Assembly: GCA_963921825.1 (NCBI GenBank)
Contig: OY997592.1
Coordinates: 20,401,432 to 20,465,431, forward strand
Length of the DNA stretch: 64,000 nucleotides
Origin: Erodium maritimum
Lineage: Eukaryota; Streptophyta; Magnoliopsida; Geraniales; Geraniaceae
Direction: 5' to 3'
Shown here: positions 46,404 to 59,464 of the stretch, piece after piece
Position numbering within the stretch: the first letter of the stretch is position 1
How the letters are laid out: each line of letters begins with the position of its first letter
The notes under the pieces: model-generated
Databases searched by the model: none
What the model was told of the DNA's origin: nothing
The model's input: the letters and a program-made list of their open reading frames with translations, nothing else
Position numbers and translations under genes: made by a program

Positions 46404-47130
46404 ATAGGCCCAAAACGTGTACCCTGTATCTAGAATGCCCAACTAATCCAAGTAACAATATAGGAGTGTATCCATATTATCATGTGGTTGCACATCATCT
46501 TATGCTTTCACTTTTCCTGGCTCGACTCAGGTGGACCTACGTTGTCTAATGAGCATGTTGATCTCTCGACGGAGACCCTTGAGGGGAAGTGAGGATGATG
46601 TCATTTCCAGGTAGTCGAGGAGGTCCTTAGGTAAAAGAGTAGACTTGGGATCGGGTTGTGCCATATCCTATTGGGACGAGATGTATCTCTTCTGCAGCGC
46701 CCCGATCTCCCATCTGATACTCATTGGAACTAGCGAGGCTGCGTATCAGATCTTGCCTGATTGTTTGGGCCAAGAAAGGCTCTTGGTGCCAATCCATGAC
46801 ATCACAACACCGCCATCGAGAGAGAGTTCATGATCTCCCCTGATTCTCCATAGGAGCCCTATGAGGCGGATGCCTTCCCAGCCCGGGTCTTGATCTCAGC
46901 CTTCATGTGCCCGATGTCCTTTAAGATTGCCTTGATCTCTACATCTTCTTCTGAGAAAAGGGTGAGCGCCCTTTTTGTGCTTCAGTTGGTACCCTCATTC
47001 CCTTGTGGAAACTAAGATTATAGAGGAGCACGACGGTACGGTCATCGACTTGAAACGACTTCGACAATAAGAGGAACTGAAGGGAGTGATTTCGGGGAAG
47101 AGTTTTTAGATGTTGGTCATGGCGAGGAGC
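46404..47130. other. Unassigned sequence right of Copia A
   Basis: Short frames only (for example 46645-46833, plus). No family recognised; probably old repeat sequence. Confidence 0.35.
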
Positions 47131-47131
47131 G

Positions 47132-47410
47132 TTGGTGCTCGGACAGTTCCAAGTGAGGAAGCGAAGAGAGGTTGCTGGTTATGGTAGAGGTGAAATATTT
47201 GGTGCTAGGGAAAGTGTCGATGGATTTCTTAGAGGGGCCAAGGATGATGGTGGGGTAATCAGGGTCGGAGAGGGTGGTAATGGGGGAATAGATGGAAATA
47301 GTGGTAGCGGGGAAAGGATGAATATGGTTGTATCAACTTCTGGAAAGAAGAAGAACGCCACGATAGACATGAGGGGCTAGGGTCGACTGAGAGATATAGG
47401 TTTTACCGCC
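47132..47410 (-). mobile_element. Possible LINE 5' end with start of ORF1
   Basis: On the minus strand, directly after the A-rich tail of another LINE piece (47411-47420), a short leader ACCTATATCTCTCAGTCGAC precedes an ATG at 47370. A Pro/Ser/Leu-rich frame follows (LPLFPSIPPLPPSPTLITPP). The arrangement mirrors LINE-C, whose ORF1 begins in the same way next to the tail of LINE-A. The composition fits a LINE ORF1 N-terminus but the sequence alone does not prove it. Confidence 0.35.
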
Positions 47411-47600
47411 AAGATTTTTTTTTTGAGTAAAAAGGTGCAATTTCATTAACTTATATTTCAACTACAATTGAGTGCATCAGGAGAAAATCTTTAACCATGA
47501 AATATAAAAGAGTCATTATACTGTATAAAGTCATAGAATTTTTTTTTTTACAAAACAACTCTAAGACAAAGATTCAAGTATATGATAAATGGATTGTTTA
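47411..47600 (-). mobile_element. Truncated LINE 3' end with A-rich tail
   Basis: On this strand a run of T (about 47411-47420) is followed by GAGTAAAAAGGTGCAATTTC and sequence about 70 percent like the 3' end at 47733-47890 (shared: CATTAA, CAACTACAA, GAGTCATT, TATAAAG). It is a 5'-truncated relative of LINE-C. Confidence 0.6.
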
Positions 47601-49546
47601 AACTTATTATGTGTACTTTCTAAATTAAAATTTTAGATTTTCATATGTTTTTTTTTTCCTGATATATTAATTACTTTATTCAATTATAGTTAGGTTATGT
47701 TAGATTTGATAAAGTTAATAATATTTAGTTTTTTGGGGATAAAAGGTACATTCTCATTAATTTGAATATCAGCTACAAATGAGAGCATCAAGAGGAAGTC
47801 CCTGACCACAAAATAGAAATGAGTCATTGTACTATATAAAGCCCTAGTAGGTCTCTTTACAAAAATTATGAGAGAAATAATCTGGTACAACTGGTGTTGG
47901 AAGTGCTATAAAGGCGTACTAAAAAAAAACTAAACTATGACGAAACCAATGATTGCTACTCAGGATGTAGCCTGCATGCTCTATTCGTTGTATTAAACCG
48001 AACCTGTAATCATTAATTTCAAGAGGAGTCAGAGCTCTGATCAGGGACCCATCCTAAAGCTATTCCCTAGAGCATTGAATCCTTTTCATTCCTCCATGCG
48101 GGCCAGCTTGCCCTCCATGTCCTGATTGTTAGAGGGTTCCCTAGTGGACCATCTCTTAACTCCCCCGGTTCTTGCTCTAGCATTAGACTAAGTTCCAGCT
48201 CCAAGTCCAATTCTATCTATGTTTCTAAGCAGGGCTGAGGCGTCAGCTTTCCCGCTATCCGAGGGCTGGCCGATTACAAAGTTTTTCCAACCTGGATCGG
48301 CTGAGCGACTCGCTTGGTTAGGTGCAGTAGCCGAGGATACTATGGGGCCCTTGCCTCGAGATAAGGGGCTTTAGATGTAGAAGTCGAGGATACCAATTTA
48401 CGAGACACCTGATCATCCCAATATGTGGCATATACCTTGGTTTGACGGTCTTTTTGGAATTCCAGCATCGAGGAATCGAATCGGGAGTACCCACCACCTC
48501 CAGGTCGCACTTGGCCATCATGTGGCCTAACATCCCAAAATTATAACAAAACGAAGGTAGTTTTGTATAAGTAAGAATGACACGAATCGTGTTGGGAAAT
48601 TTCCAAAAACGAAGCAAGAGGTGTCTTCAAAGGGGGCACTCCACAAGATGCTAGAAGCGAAGCTTTACTACTCCTCCCCAACATGTACCCCATTGGTCGC
48701 ACGAGACATGGACACAAAGACCTAATGTTGCACCAATCGTTTCTCTAGTGGTTTTGGTACGAATCAAAAGGGGGAGGCCACGATTATGCACCCATAGTTG
48801 GATCTTGTCCAAGATCGACGACTCTCTAACCATCGGGTTCAAGTCACCCAACAGTAGTGGTCTCCCATTGAAACACCACGGTTCGTTGTCTCAAACCCAT
48901 GCTCGAGCTTTATCCATCTCGAAGTAAAAATCGAAGATACCTAGTCCGATGTCTTTGATCACCAGCTCCTCAACTGATTTACCCCATGCCTTGGTGATGA
49001 ACCGAATGAGAACTTCTTTCCGGGTGGCTTGGACGACCACAACTTATTCATCATGGAAAATTGTTGCCTATCCAGTATGTATGGGGTCATCGGGGTGTAC
49101 GGTACCATCACCTCAACCTCCTCCTCTTCCTCCAAGGAGTAAGCTGAGAGGTCATCCTGAAGGTTGAGCAGTTGGGAGTCCAAACATGCTAGAGAGGGAG
49201 GCGCCACCGAAGTTGAGCCGACTTCCTTGCGTGTGAAAGATATGCGTCGATGGGGCATCCCTGGTGGGGATGTGAGGAGCGCCTAGATCACGAAGACATG
49301 AGCGACGTTGAGAAACCCCCTAACATAAAGCAACCACCTCCACCCTTCCTAGCTCTGTTCTCCCCTGTTCAGGCATGAGGGGTTTCATTTTAAGAGGGTC
49401 CCAGATCAGTGGGAGGGGGGGGGGGCAATAGGTTGGCGGCGGATACTGCCACAGGCGGCATAGTGATGGGGGAAGTCAAGGTAGCATCAAGCGGGGAGGG
49501 TGTAGCGATGGGGGGAGCTTGTTCCACTGGTGATTGAAGAGCATGG

Positions 49547-50407
49547 TGTTAGTCTTAGTGCCCATAGTTCAATCCTAAATGTCCAAATGTATATATCATC
49601 GTTAGCAATAAAATCAAAACGGCTTTATATTACTTATGTGTTGGAGCAATATATCGATGTGTGCTCTGATCTATGCCCACCATGCGAATAGAACCATAGA
49701 TTTAGATAGATCATACTCGATGGGTCCCTAGTCAACAAAGCTTCATTAGAAGCGACTAGTATGAAAGATGGCTCTTTATGGCTTACGTTCTGTTAGTCAT
49801 TGGAATGGGATTCCGGAGTCTAATCATAGATATCATGTGGGACATGATATTGGACGACCCGCCCTGAATATGTGCCATAGATTAAGTCATGAACATATTC
49901 AGTGTCGTAGCTTGTCATGTATCCTTAGACCAAGGAGTCTTTGTGATCGCTATGTAGTCAACAACTGAGTTTGACCTTAGCCTAACGTTGTCCGTAACAG
50001 GGCTTCCATAACGGCCAGGATTGGATTGGGGACGGGCTACATGAGTGTTATGTTTAAGTCATCTTTTTTCAACATAACAAAGACAAGACAAGAATAGGAA
50101 ACACAACTTCTCTCTCCCTTCCCTTGCAATTTCGGGTTTGGCAAGCTCCCACCTCCATTTTTGTGTTCTTGAGTCCTCAAAGAGAAGAACTACGTGGCTT
50201 TGATTCCCATGTGGATACGTAGGCGTCTTGGAGACTCAAGCCAATCATTCGTTACCCGGTGTTCTTGTTTTGGTAAGAACTAGTGCTGAATTTTTCTCTT
50301 GTGAATCCATTCTTTGTTAGTTGTTTCATGGTTTTAATCGTCTCTTGGTTTTCCTTGATTTTCCGCTGCGAGTTGGTTCATCTCCAACCCTACCTCGAGA
50401 CCCAACA
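49547..50407 (+). repeat. 5' LTR of Copia B, incomplete
   Basis: It starts TGTTAGTCTTAGTGCCC and ends ACCTCGAGACCCAACA, matching the ends of the 3' LTR, and is about half its length. The small frame at 49768-49968 recurs in each LTR copy and is not a gene. Confidence 0.87.
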
Positions 50408-53400
50408 GTGGTATCAGAGCCGTGCTACCTTCGGGATTCACAAGACGGTGTTCAAAGTTTCGGTTTTGCTTGAAAGTTTCGTTTTTGGCGTGTTGTTTTG
50501 CTAAATTGTTTGATAACATGTTTTAAATACTTGTTTATGGATTTAATGCATGTAAAATGAATTTTTGAAAATTATTTCAAATCTGGAAATTTTGAAAAGA
50601 ATTTGATTTTTCGGGTCTCGGGAGCGGGACTCTCGGGGAGCCGAAACCGGGACCGAACGGGGCTCCGTTGGACGGAGCTAGGCCAAGCATGACCATTGGA
50701 TGGTTGATATGCCAAGGCTAAACCGTTTTGTTAGTTATGACGAGTTTGGAACCGTCATGATGAACTCGAAGATCAAATGTTCAAAAGTTTCATTTTTGAA
50801 CGGTTTCGATAAACCGAGCATCAAAAAATTTCGAAACTTGGCTATTAATTAAAACCGGAAAATCACATGATGTTTGATAACATGCTTGTTTGATAACACG
50901 ATGTGTGATGTGATGTTGGCATGGTGTACATAATAGCCCCGAGCTCAATTTAATTATTTATCGCTTTTCACGGCCTGCGAGCCGTTAGAGTTAGCGTGTA
51001 ATTATTCTTTCAAGGTGTGGTCGTCGAACCACTTGTTTGTAATATTTATTTATTCCCGACCTGGGAGTCGTGTATTAAAGTGTAATATTTTACTCAAGAC
51101 GGAGAAAGGGCGAAAAGGTCATTTGGTGGCTTTTCGGGTGTTGGCATCGGCTTGGAGTCGGTGGAGCTCAAGAAGCTAGTGGGAGTTAGTTTAGGGGGCT
51201 GTTATGTGCACATTTATCGCTTTATGCTTGGTTTAGTTTATGCATGATTAATTCTATGTGTTTTAGAATTGCATGCTTAACTTTATTTACCGAGCATATC
51301 ACCTCACATGCAAAGATAAAATTGGAATTTTAATCCTTGTGTGTGAACCCTTAGAACCGTCATTGCATTGGATGTAGTTGACGGGTTCAAAGGAAGAATT
51401 ACATTGGATGTAATTTGAGGCATCATTGCATTTGGAATGTAGTTGATGTGCTCATCGCATCTAGGATGTGCCAAAGTTTTGAACACAACTGGACAAGTAA
51501 AAGCGGGTCATGTCCGATACCTCCCAATCATCAACACCTTACTACCTCCCCGTCCTATGGTTGTCGTGCGCATTAGCGGAGCATCCATGGGGAAGCGGGG
51601 TAGTAGGTTTGGACGACATATGTGGGTGTCGTGCGCATTAGCGGATCACCTACATAGTGACGAGCCATAGTTGAAAATTGGTGGACCCGACTACGATTCT
51701 CGGCCTGAGGTTGAGCTAGGGTAACAGATAGGGTAAGTCGTGTACATAAGTACATACCCTAGCCAAGAGTCACATTGGATGTGATTGGATGGAGTCCTAC
51801 CTACATAGCTCGATTAAGTGGTGAGCATTAGTTCAGCTTAATCGAGTGAATCAAGGATCTTGGTTTCAGATTCTAAAGGTTTAGAATTGATTGTTGGTGT
51901 TTAAGCTTGATCTTCATAAAATTTATTCAGTTTACTGATTGAATTTTATCTGTTGTAGATCAAATGGCAAATTCAGCGAACATTAATAGTTTGTCATTAA
52001 AAACCATTCTTGACAGGGTCAAGCTAAATGGGACAAACTATTTGGACTGGTACAGAATTTTGAGGATAGTCCTCAAGTCTGAACGCAAAGAATATGTCCT
52101 TGACAAGGCTGTCTCTAAGACCATATCAGAGTTACATGAATTGTCATCAGTTGCTGAGAAGAATATCTCAGGGATCTGGGATCCAAGGATATTCTGATGG
52201 TCAACAAGGGAATTGGAAGTGGCAAGGGCTGGGCCCATGCGCACTTGGCAGGAAAGATGAGACACCTGAGAATGTCTGCTTCTACTGCCAACAGCCTGGT
52301 CATTGAAACCGGGATTACAGGAAGTTCACGGCTGATCTGAAGAAGGGCAGTGGGACTGTGCCTTCATCAAATAGCCTGGATGATCTGAAGAAGGGCAGTA
52401 GGACTGCGCCTTCATCAGGAAACCTGGATGATCTAAGGAAGGGCGGTGGGATCGTGCCTTCATTCGGTATTAACTCTATAGAGCTACATCTCTCTACTTC
52501 CAAAGATTCATGGGTATTAGATACCATGACTGAATCTCACACATGCACTAATATATGGTGGCTGAAAGTAGGAGAGATTTGGAAAGCACGAAATGGACCT
52601 CAGAGTTGTGGCAACTGCTGTAGGATCCATGAGTCTTGCTTTGCCAAGAGGCCTTGTCTTAGTATTGTATAATGTATATTGCATACCTACTTTTAGTAGG
52701 AATATTATATCTGTATCCATGTTTGACAAGGAAGGATATAATGTTAATATTGGAAATGGAGTTTTCAATGTTCTATGCAATGATATGTTTTATACCAGTA
52801 CTGACATGGTTGGAGGATTGTACATATTAGATATGGGTAACAATGCCTCAAGTTCTATATATTCCGTTAATACCAAGAGGTCTAAATCCAACGATTTAAA
52901 CCTAACTCTGTTATGGTACTGTCATTTGGGTCGCATAAACAAGAAGCGCCTATCAACACTTCAGAAGTGCGGGCTTTCAGGTTCATTCGAATTCCATTCG
53001 ATCGATAGGTGCAAGGTTTGTTTGATGGGCAAAATGAATAAAGTGCCCTTTATCGATCGCGATGAAAGGGCGGGTGAATTATTGGGGCTGATACACTCGA
53101 ATGTGTGTAGACCAATAAGTTCACTTGCCAGGAGGGGTTTTAGCTACTTTATCACATTTGCTGATGATTACAGTAAATATGGTTATGTCTATTCGGTGAG
53201 ACATAAGTCTGAAGCTTTTGATAAATTCAAAGAGTTTAAGACTATAGTAGAAAACCAGCTCGACAAAGGTATTAAGGCACTTCGATTGGATCGAGGTGGA
53301 AAATACTTGACCACAGAGTTATTAGATCATCTAAAAGAGAATGGGATCCTTTTGGAATGGACTCCTCCTAGGTCACTGTAGTTGAAAGGTGTATCCAAAC

Positions 53401-55489
53401 GGAGAAATCGGACATTGTTAGACAATGGTCTGTTCCATGATTAGTTGGACTGATCTCCCAATCTCTTTTAGGGGTTTTGCTCTAGAGACGACCGCATTCA
53501 TAGTGAATCGGGCTTCGACGAATGGTGTGGAAGGGACACCATTTTAAAAATGGTACGGGATGATGCCCGCTTTGTCCTTCCTAAAGATTTGTGGTTGCGA
53601 GGCTTATGTGAAACATTTGGTTTCGACTAAGCTCGAACCAAGATCTGAGATATGCACCTTCGTGTAGTATCCCAAAGCAACAAGGGGATACTATTTCTAC
53701 AATCCCAGTGAGAACATGGTGTTCGTCGCTTGGGGTGGGGTCTTTATGGAAAAGAAGTTTTGTTTCCAAAGACGTCATTGGGAGGACTGTGCATCTCGAA
53801 GAAATTCAGGATGGTACAGATCTGTCTAAACCAATTGACAACCCAGTAGAAAGGAGCCGGAGATTGTCGTAGAGTGAGAACCAATTCATGTTACAATTCC
53901 GGAAGGTCCAAGGCGATTTGAAAGGGTCAATCTTCCACCTCCAAGATATGGTATCCGGAGGTGACAATGAAGTCATGGTGGATCACGATGATCCAGCCAC
54001 CTTTCAAGAAGTCGTGGATGGGCCCGACTCCGAGTTATGGCTGGGAGCCATGAGGGAGGAAATGCAATCCATGTCGGACAACCGAGTCTGGGAACCGGTT
54101 GATCCCATAAATGGTGTGAGGACCATCGGATGCAAATGGATCTTCAAGGTGAAGATGGACATGGACAACAACCCTCTGACCTACAAAGCTCAACTGGTGG
54201 CGAAAGGTTATAGGCAGATCCAATGGATTGACTATGAGGAAACCTTCTCCCTAGTGGCTATGGTCAAAATCGATCCAAATTCTTCTTGACATAACTGCGT
54301 ATCATAATTACGAGATATGGCAAGTGGATGTCAAAACCGCTTTCCTAAATAGAAATTTGACTGAGTACGTTTGTATGTCTCGGCCAAAAGGTTTTGACGA
54401 TCCGAAGAATACGGGAAAGATTTATAAGTCGTTGAAATCCATTTATGGATTGAAACGAACTTCTCGGAGTTGGATCCTTCGTTTTGATGAAGTTGTAATT
54501 GGATTTGGCTTAATCAAGAACGAGGATGAATCTTGCGTTTATAAGAAGGCTAGTGGGAGCAAGATTACCTTTCTGGTTCTCATTGAAAACGACATCACAA
54601 CCTTGCATGAGACTAAAGCTTGGTTGAGGAAGTGTTTTTCAATAAAGGACTTAGGCGATGCTTCTTATATCTTTAGGATTAAGATATGTAGAGATCGCAC
54701 CAAGAGGGTCTTGGATTTAAGTCAGGGAACCTATGTGAACAAGGCATTGAGTAGGTTCTTAATGCTCGATTCAAAGAAAGGACTCTTACCCACTAGTCAT
54801 GGCATTCATCTCAGCAAGACTCAGTGTCCTAAGACACCTGATGAGCTGAAAAGGATGATGAGAATCCTATGCGCCTGGGGGCAGGATCGATCATATATTC
54901 CATGACATGTATGAGACCGGCTGTCTCGTAAGCCTTATGTTGTACCAGTAGACATCAGTCTAACCCGGGAAAGATGATGTTGAACTAGTCGTCGAAGGAT
55001 GAGTAGACGTTAGTTTTCCAAGACAAATCCAGATGACTTTAGAAGTCAGTCAGGATATGTGTTTATGCTGAATGGCAGAGCTTTAGCTGGGAGAGCGTAA
55101 AGCAAGATACCATTGCCGAATCTACAACAGAGGCCAAGTACATGGATGCTGCAGAGGCAGCTAAGGAGGCTATGTGGATTTGGAAATTCACGCAGGGTTG
55201 GATGTAATTAAAAACCCATCCAGCCCGGTGAATCCATTTTGCGACAACACAAGGGCCATTGCGCAAGCTAAAAGCCCAGATCGCATAACAAATCCAAACA
55301 TGTACTACGGCGTATCCATCTAATCAGAGAAATACTGAATTGAGGTGAAGTGAAGATAACCTATATTGCAACAGATGATAACATAGCCAACCCTTTGACT
55401 AAGGCGGTGTCGCTGCCTGAACATGTTAGACATGTAAAGTCGATGGGGACATATTGGAGTTTAGATTGGAACTAGGGCAAGTGGGAGAT

Positions 55490-57177
55490 TGTTAGTCTTA
55501 GTGCCCATAGTTCAATCCTAAATGTCCAAATGTATATATCATCGTTAGCAATAAAATCAAAACGGATTTATATTACTTATGTGTTGGAGTAATATATCGA
55601 TGTGTGCTCTGATTTATGCCCACCATGCGAATAGAACCATATATTTAGATAGATCATACTCGATGGGTCCCTAGTCAACAAAGCTTCATTAGAAGCGACT
55701 AGTATGAAAGATGGCTCTTTATGGCTTACGTTCTGTTAGTCATTGGAATGGGATTCCAGAGTCTGATCATAGATATCATGTGGGACATGATATTGGACGA
55801 CCCGCCCTGAATATGTGCCATAGATTAAGTCATGAACATATTCAGTGTCGTAGCTTGTCATGTATTCTTAGACCAAGGAGTCTTTGTGATCGCTATGTAG
55901 TCAACAACTGAGTTTGACCTGAGCCTAACGTTGTCCGTAACAGGGCTTCCATAACGGCCAGGATTGGTTTGGGGACGGGCTACATGAGTGACACGAAAGA
56001 CGGCTAAGGGATTTATCCCTCATACTGAGGTATGAGAAAGATATCGGTTCTCGGCCGCTTGATCGAGAGTGACTGAAAGAATAGCATGGCCATGCACATG
56101 ATACTGGGTATCATATCTTTAGTCATCTCACATATCAAGGAACATTGATTGAGAATAATAAGGATGACGGCTCTATGCCTTATCTCAATCAGGATATCAG
56201 AGATAAAAGGATAATGACAGGGATGACAGAAAGGTTAGAATCGACAGGGTCGATTCGTTATGCAGTGTCAGGAAATACTAAAGTCTCGTTAGTTGCCACT
56301 TAAATAGGATCAAGTAAAATGGGATTTTACGTTGATCTATTGACATGCATAAACCTAAGGGTCACACCGGAGGATGAAACTCATTGACACATTTATGGAG
56401 AATGGCCAAAAGGGAGTTGTCTCGGGACATGACCAAAACTGGGTTTTGGGTCATGTGCCCGTAAGTGAATAGGACTTTACGGATCGAGACAAGGCTTGGA
56501 GTCTTGGGATTGATTGCGTCGGATAATGTTGGACATTTCCGGTATGGAAGGCTTGGAGGCGATGAGCGAATCACGGGACCTCGTTGGAAATGGCCATGGG
56601 CCATGTTCCAAGAGGCCCATGAAAGGCCCATGCAACCAAGGCCCATGGAACTAATTAATCAAGTCTTGATTAATTAATACTAAGCAAGCAAGACAAGGAT
56701 TAAGATGTTGGTGATTCACCACCTAACCCAATCTTGTCTTGCCATACTTTGTCCTATTTACACCTTACTTGACACCATACTTGTCCCATGCCTTTAGTTG
56801 GACAAGTATGGGTTTTGTTATGTTTAAGTCATCTTTTTTCAATATAACAAAGACAAGACAACAATAGGAAACACAACTTCTCTCTCCCTTCCCTTGCAAT
56901 TTCGGGTTTGGCAAGCTCCCACCTCCATTTTTGTGTTCTTGAGTCCTCAAAGAGAAGAACTACGTGGCTTTGATTCCCATGTGGATACGTAGGCGTCTTG
57001 GAGACTCAAGCCAATCATTCGTTACCCGGTGTTCTTGTTTTGGTAAGAACTAGTGCTGAATTTTTCTCTTGTGAATCCATTCTTTGTTAGTTGTTTCATG
57101 GTTTTAATCGTCTCTTGGTTTTCCTTGATTTTCCGCTGTGAGTTGGTTCATCTCCAACCCTACCTCGAGACCCAACA
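55490..57177 (+). repeat. 3' LTR of Copia B, 1688 bp
   Basis: It is preceded by the polypurine tract GGGCAAGTGGGAGAT. It is full length, judged by the identical length of the solo copy at 39678-41365. Confidence 0.9.
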
Positions 57178-59464
57178 CATGGATCGTCGTATGAAGCAAT
57201 AGATCTTGCACATCGTCGGGAACGGGCGTCGGGGCCTTCAACTCGACCATGGGGGAGGCGGAGTGGAATTCACCCAAACCCAAACTTTGCTTGCAGAGGA
57301 AGCTAGGGTTTGGTTTTTTAAAGGCCGATCCCGTCGAGCCTTACCCAGAGGTTCAGACGTACCGGGGGAGAAGGCCACGGTTGTTGTAGTTGGTGGAGGA
57401 AGGAGAGGCGTTGTGGAGGAGAGGGAAAGAGAGACCGAGGCGACAGAAGAATGTTTAGGGTTTCTTCTGCGCCTCAGTTTAATGGTAGGCTTCACAGTCG
57501 ACGAGGGGCGAGCTGGAGACACACGTGGGAGAGACCGCACTAGGACTAACTGCGATGAGACAAGACCGACGATAAGGCTAGTGGTAATCAAGTCGACCGC
57601 AGGAGTAGGAGACTCCATAGGTGAGGTAGGATTTCTTAGGGAAGGAGGAGATCTCGACTTGCGAGAGATAATTTTTCCTATTAAAACTGTGAATTTTTGG
57701 TTGATAATATTTTTTTTGGTAAGCTCGAAAATTTTATTTAAGAAAAACCCCTTCCAAGGATGAAGAGGCCTAGAAAACAACGATAACAAGGGAGCTCTTG
57801 GAAAGAGCTAACGGCCCTAAGCCCGAAATAAACGGGAACAAACCCGAAAAACTGAACTAAAGAACAAAGTGAACAAACTGGACCGAACAACCCTCATCAG
57901 AAACCCTCTCAGGTTTTGATTTAGCGATAATAATCCTTTAAAAACTTAGGAGGTCGGCTCTAACGTTTCAGAGCTTTAACGAGGGTATCCTTCCACGGAC
58001 TACCCAACTCCTTCGGGACCACATGCACGATCTCACAGCTTGCTTCTTGACAGATCGAATTGGACCTCTGGTCTTGAACTTTCCAATGCCGGGCAAATGC
58101 TACAACCAACACCATCCCATTTACTGTAAAACCGTTCAAACCCTCAAAAGCTGAGGAAGCTTCAGTATTTGATTTGAAACGCACAAAACCAAAGTAACGA
58201 TCGATCGGTGAATAACACCAAAGAATCCCAGTAAGCCCATGGTTCCCCGAGAAGAACCCTCGCTCTCTCCTTAGCCGACTGGAAAAAGAACGCAACCAAC
58301 CGCCCTTCCACGGGCTTCGCTTCTACCTTCATTGCCCATAAGTCCTCCATTCGAGCCACCAGGGACTTCCAAAAAAACTTCTTTGACGTCAGTACCTTTG
58401 CAGCCAGTGCGTACTGATACTGAGAACCCCGACCTCAGACTTCCATGGTAGGAACCACTACCTCCTTGATATGCATCGAACACATTTTGGACCCCAGATC
58501 CCCGACCTACTCCCTAGAGCCTCGAAGTTCGCCTTTCGGACGACCCGGGACCCTAGATATACCAAACCCACCAGTCGGACCCGACCTACCCAGGTTACCC
58601 GATCGGATCCGGTCAAACCCAGGTCCAGGCGGGTTGAACCGGGCTCGCCCCGCCCCAGCCCCATACCCGGCCGGCCCTTCCTCCGGCCCAACCAAGATTA
58701 CCCTAGACTGAGGAGGCCCATTGCGCCCCGGCCCGGCCCCGTACCAGGCAGCCCAACGCGCCACATCACCTGGCCCACCCCGGGTCCAGCCCGTTACACC
58801 TGTGTGCTGATCCCGTCGGCTCATTCCTTGCCCAGCCCGTGGTAGCCACTCCGGTCCAATCCGCCCAACACGACGCGCGTCCGCAAGGAGACCTCGGCCT
58901 AGGCCCACCTCCCCACATTCTCGGCCCAGCCCGTCCTCCGAAACCCTAGCACCGTTGTCTCGCGCCAAACCCTTCCCCTTACTTCTCCTCCACGCCAACG
59001 CTTCCGGCGACTCCTCCGGCGTGACACCCGTATCCGATGACACCACGATCGGCAAGAGACCCTCCCCCTCCTTGACAGGCTCTCCCGTGCCCTTCGGGAA
59101 CGACAATCATTCAAACCCCTCCCCGGCCTCATTTGTTCTCCCCGCCGAGCCACTACCCAGCCTCCTCGGGCGCGACCCCTTCAACGGGGTACGTCGAACA
59201 CCCCTCGCCCCCGAGTGGAACCATCCCCCCTCGCCTCGGACCTCCTCCTCCGTCCGCTGGGCCGAAAACCTCATCGGGGTCGTGCTTGTTCCCCGCGGCG
59301 TCATCGCCTCTACCGGCGTAAACGTGCCAATTTCCTTGGCAGCCGGCAGCGAACCCGTCCCCGTTTACTCACTTACCTCTTGCTCCTGCACAATCCGCTC
59401 GGGCTACTCGGTTCCGGGAACAACTTGGCGTCGAAACACGCCTCACCTCCATCAAGATCACCCG

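Larger units (their letters stand above)
49547..57177 (+). mobile_element. Copia B, broken Copia element, with CATGG target duplication
   Basis: Plus-strand Copia of 7.6 kb flanked by CATGG (49542-49546 and 57178-57182). Its parts are a 5' LTR (49547-50407), a primer site TGGTATCAGAGC (50409-50420), an untranslated leader of about 1.5 kb, gag from 51964 (NGTNYLDWYRILR) with a CFYCQQPGH knuckle, a protease region (about 52.5 kb), integrase (52.9-53.4 kb, HLGRINKKRL and FADDYSKYGYVY), reverse transcriptase (53.9-54.9 kb, GCKWIFKVKMD and DVKTAFLN), RNase H (about 55.05-55.4 kb) and a 3' LTR. The coding region carries multiple breaks and the 5' LTR is shorter than the 3' LTR. LTR divergence is about 1-2 percent, so it is fairly young. 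It inserted in a LINE ORF1. Confidence 0.87.
47733..57707 (-). mobile_element. LINE-C: ORF1-only LINE (DUF4283 and zinc knuckle), interrupted by Copia B
   Basis: Minus strand, 57707-57183 then 49541-47733. ORF1 starts near ATG 57616 (MESPTPAVDLITT) with a Pro/Ser-rich N-terminus that continues past the Copia B insertion. At 49000-48650 comes a DUF4283-type domain (RFITKAWGKSVEELVIKDIG, GIFDFYFEMDKARAWV, IQLWVHNRGLPLLIRTKT), and at 48545-48495 a zinc knuckle, FCYNFGMLGHMMAKC, with its second Cys replaced by Phe. The frame ends about 48318 and has several stops and shifts. About 580 bp of 3' UTR follow, down to an A-rich tail, with no ORF2 (endonuclease and reverse transcriptase) in between. 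The copy is dead. Confidence 0.65.

Noticed and set aside
49768-49968. Small conserved protein repeated at 40944-41144, 49768-49968 and 55711-55911
   Set aside because: The three copies are the same segment of Copia B LTRs; conservation reflects the recent LTR spread and not a protein.
57206-57763. 185-codon plus-strand frame
   Set aside because: It is the opposite strand of the LINE-C ORF1 N-terminus, whose minus-strand frame has the family's Pro/Ser-rich character and a start codon.
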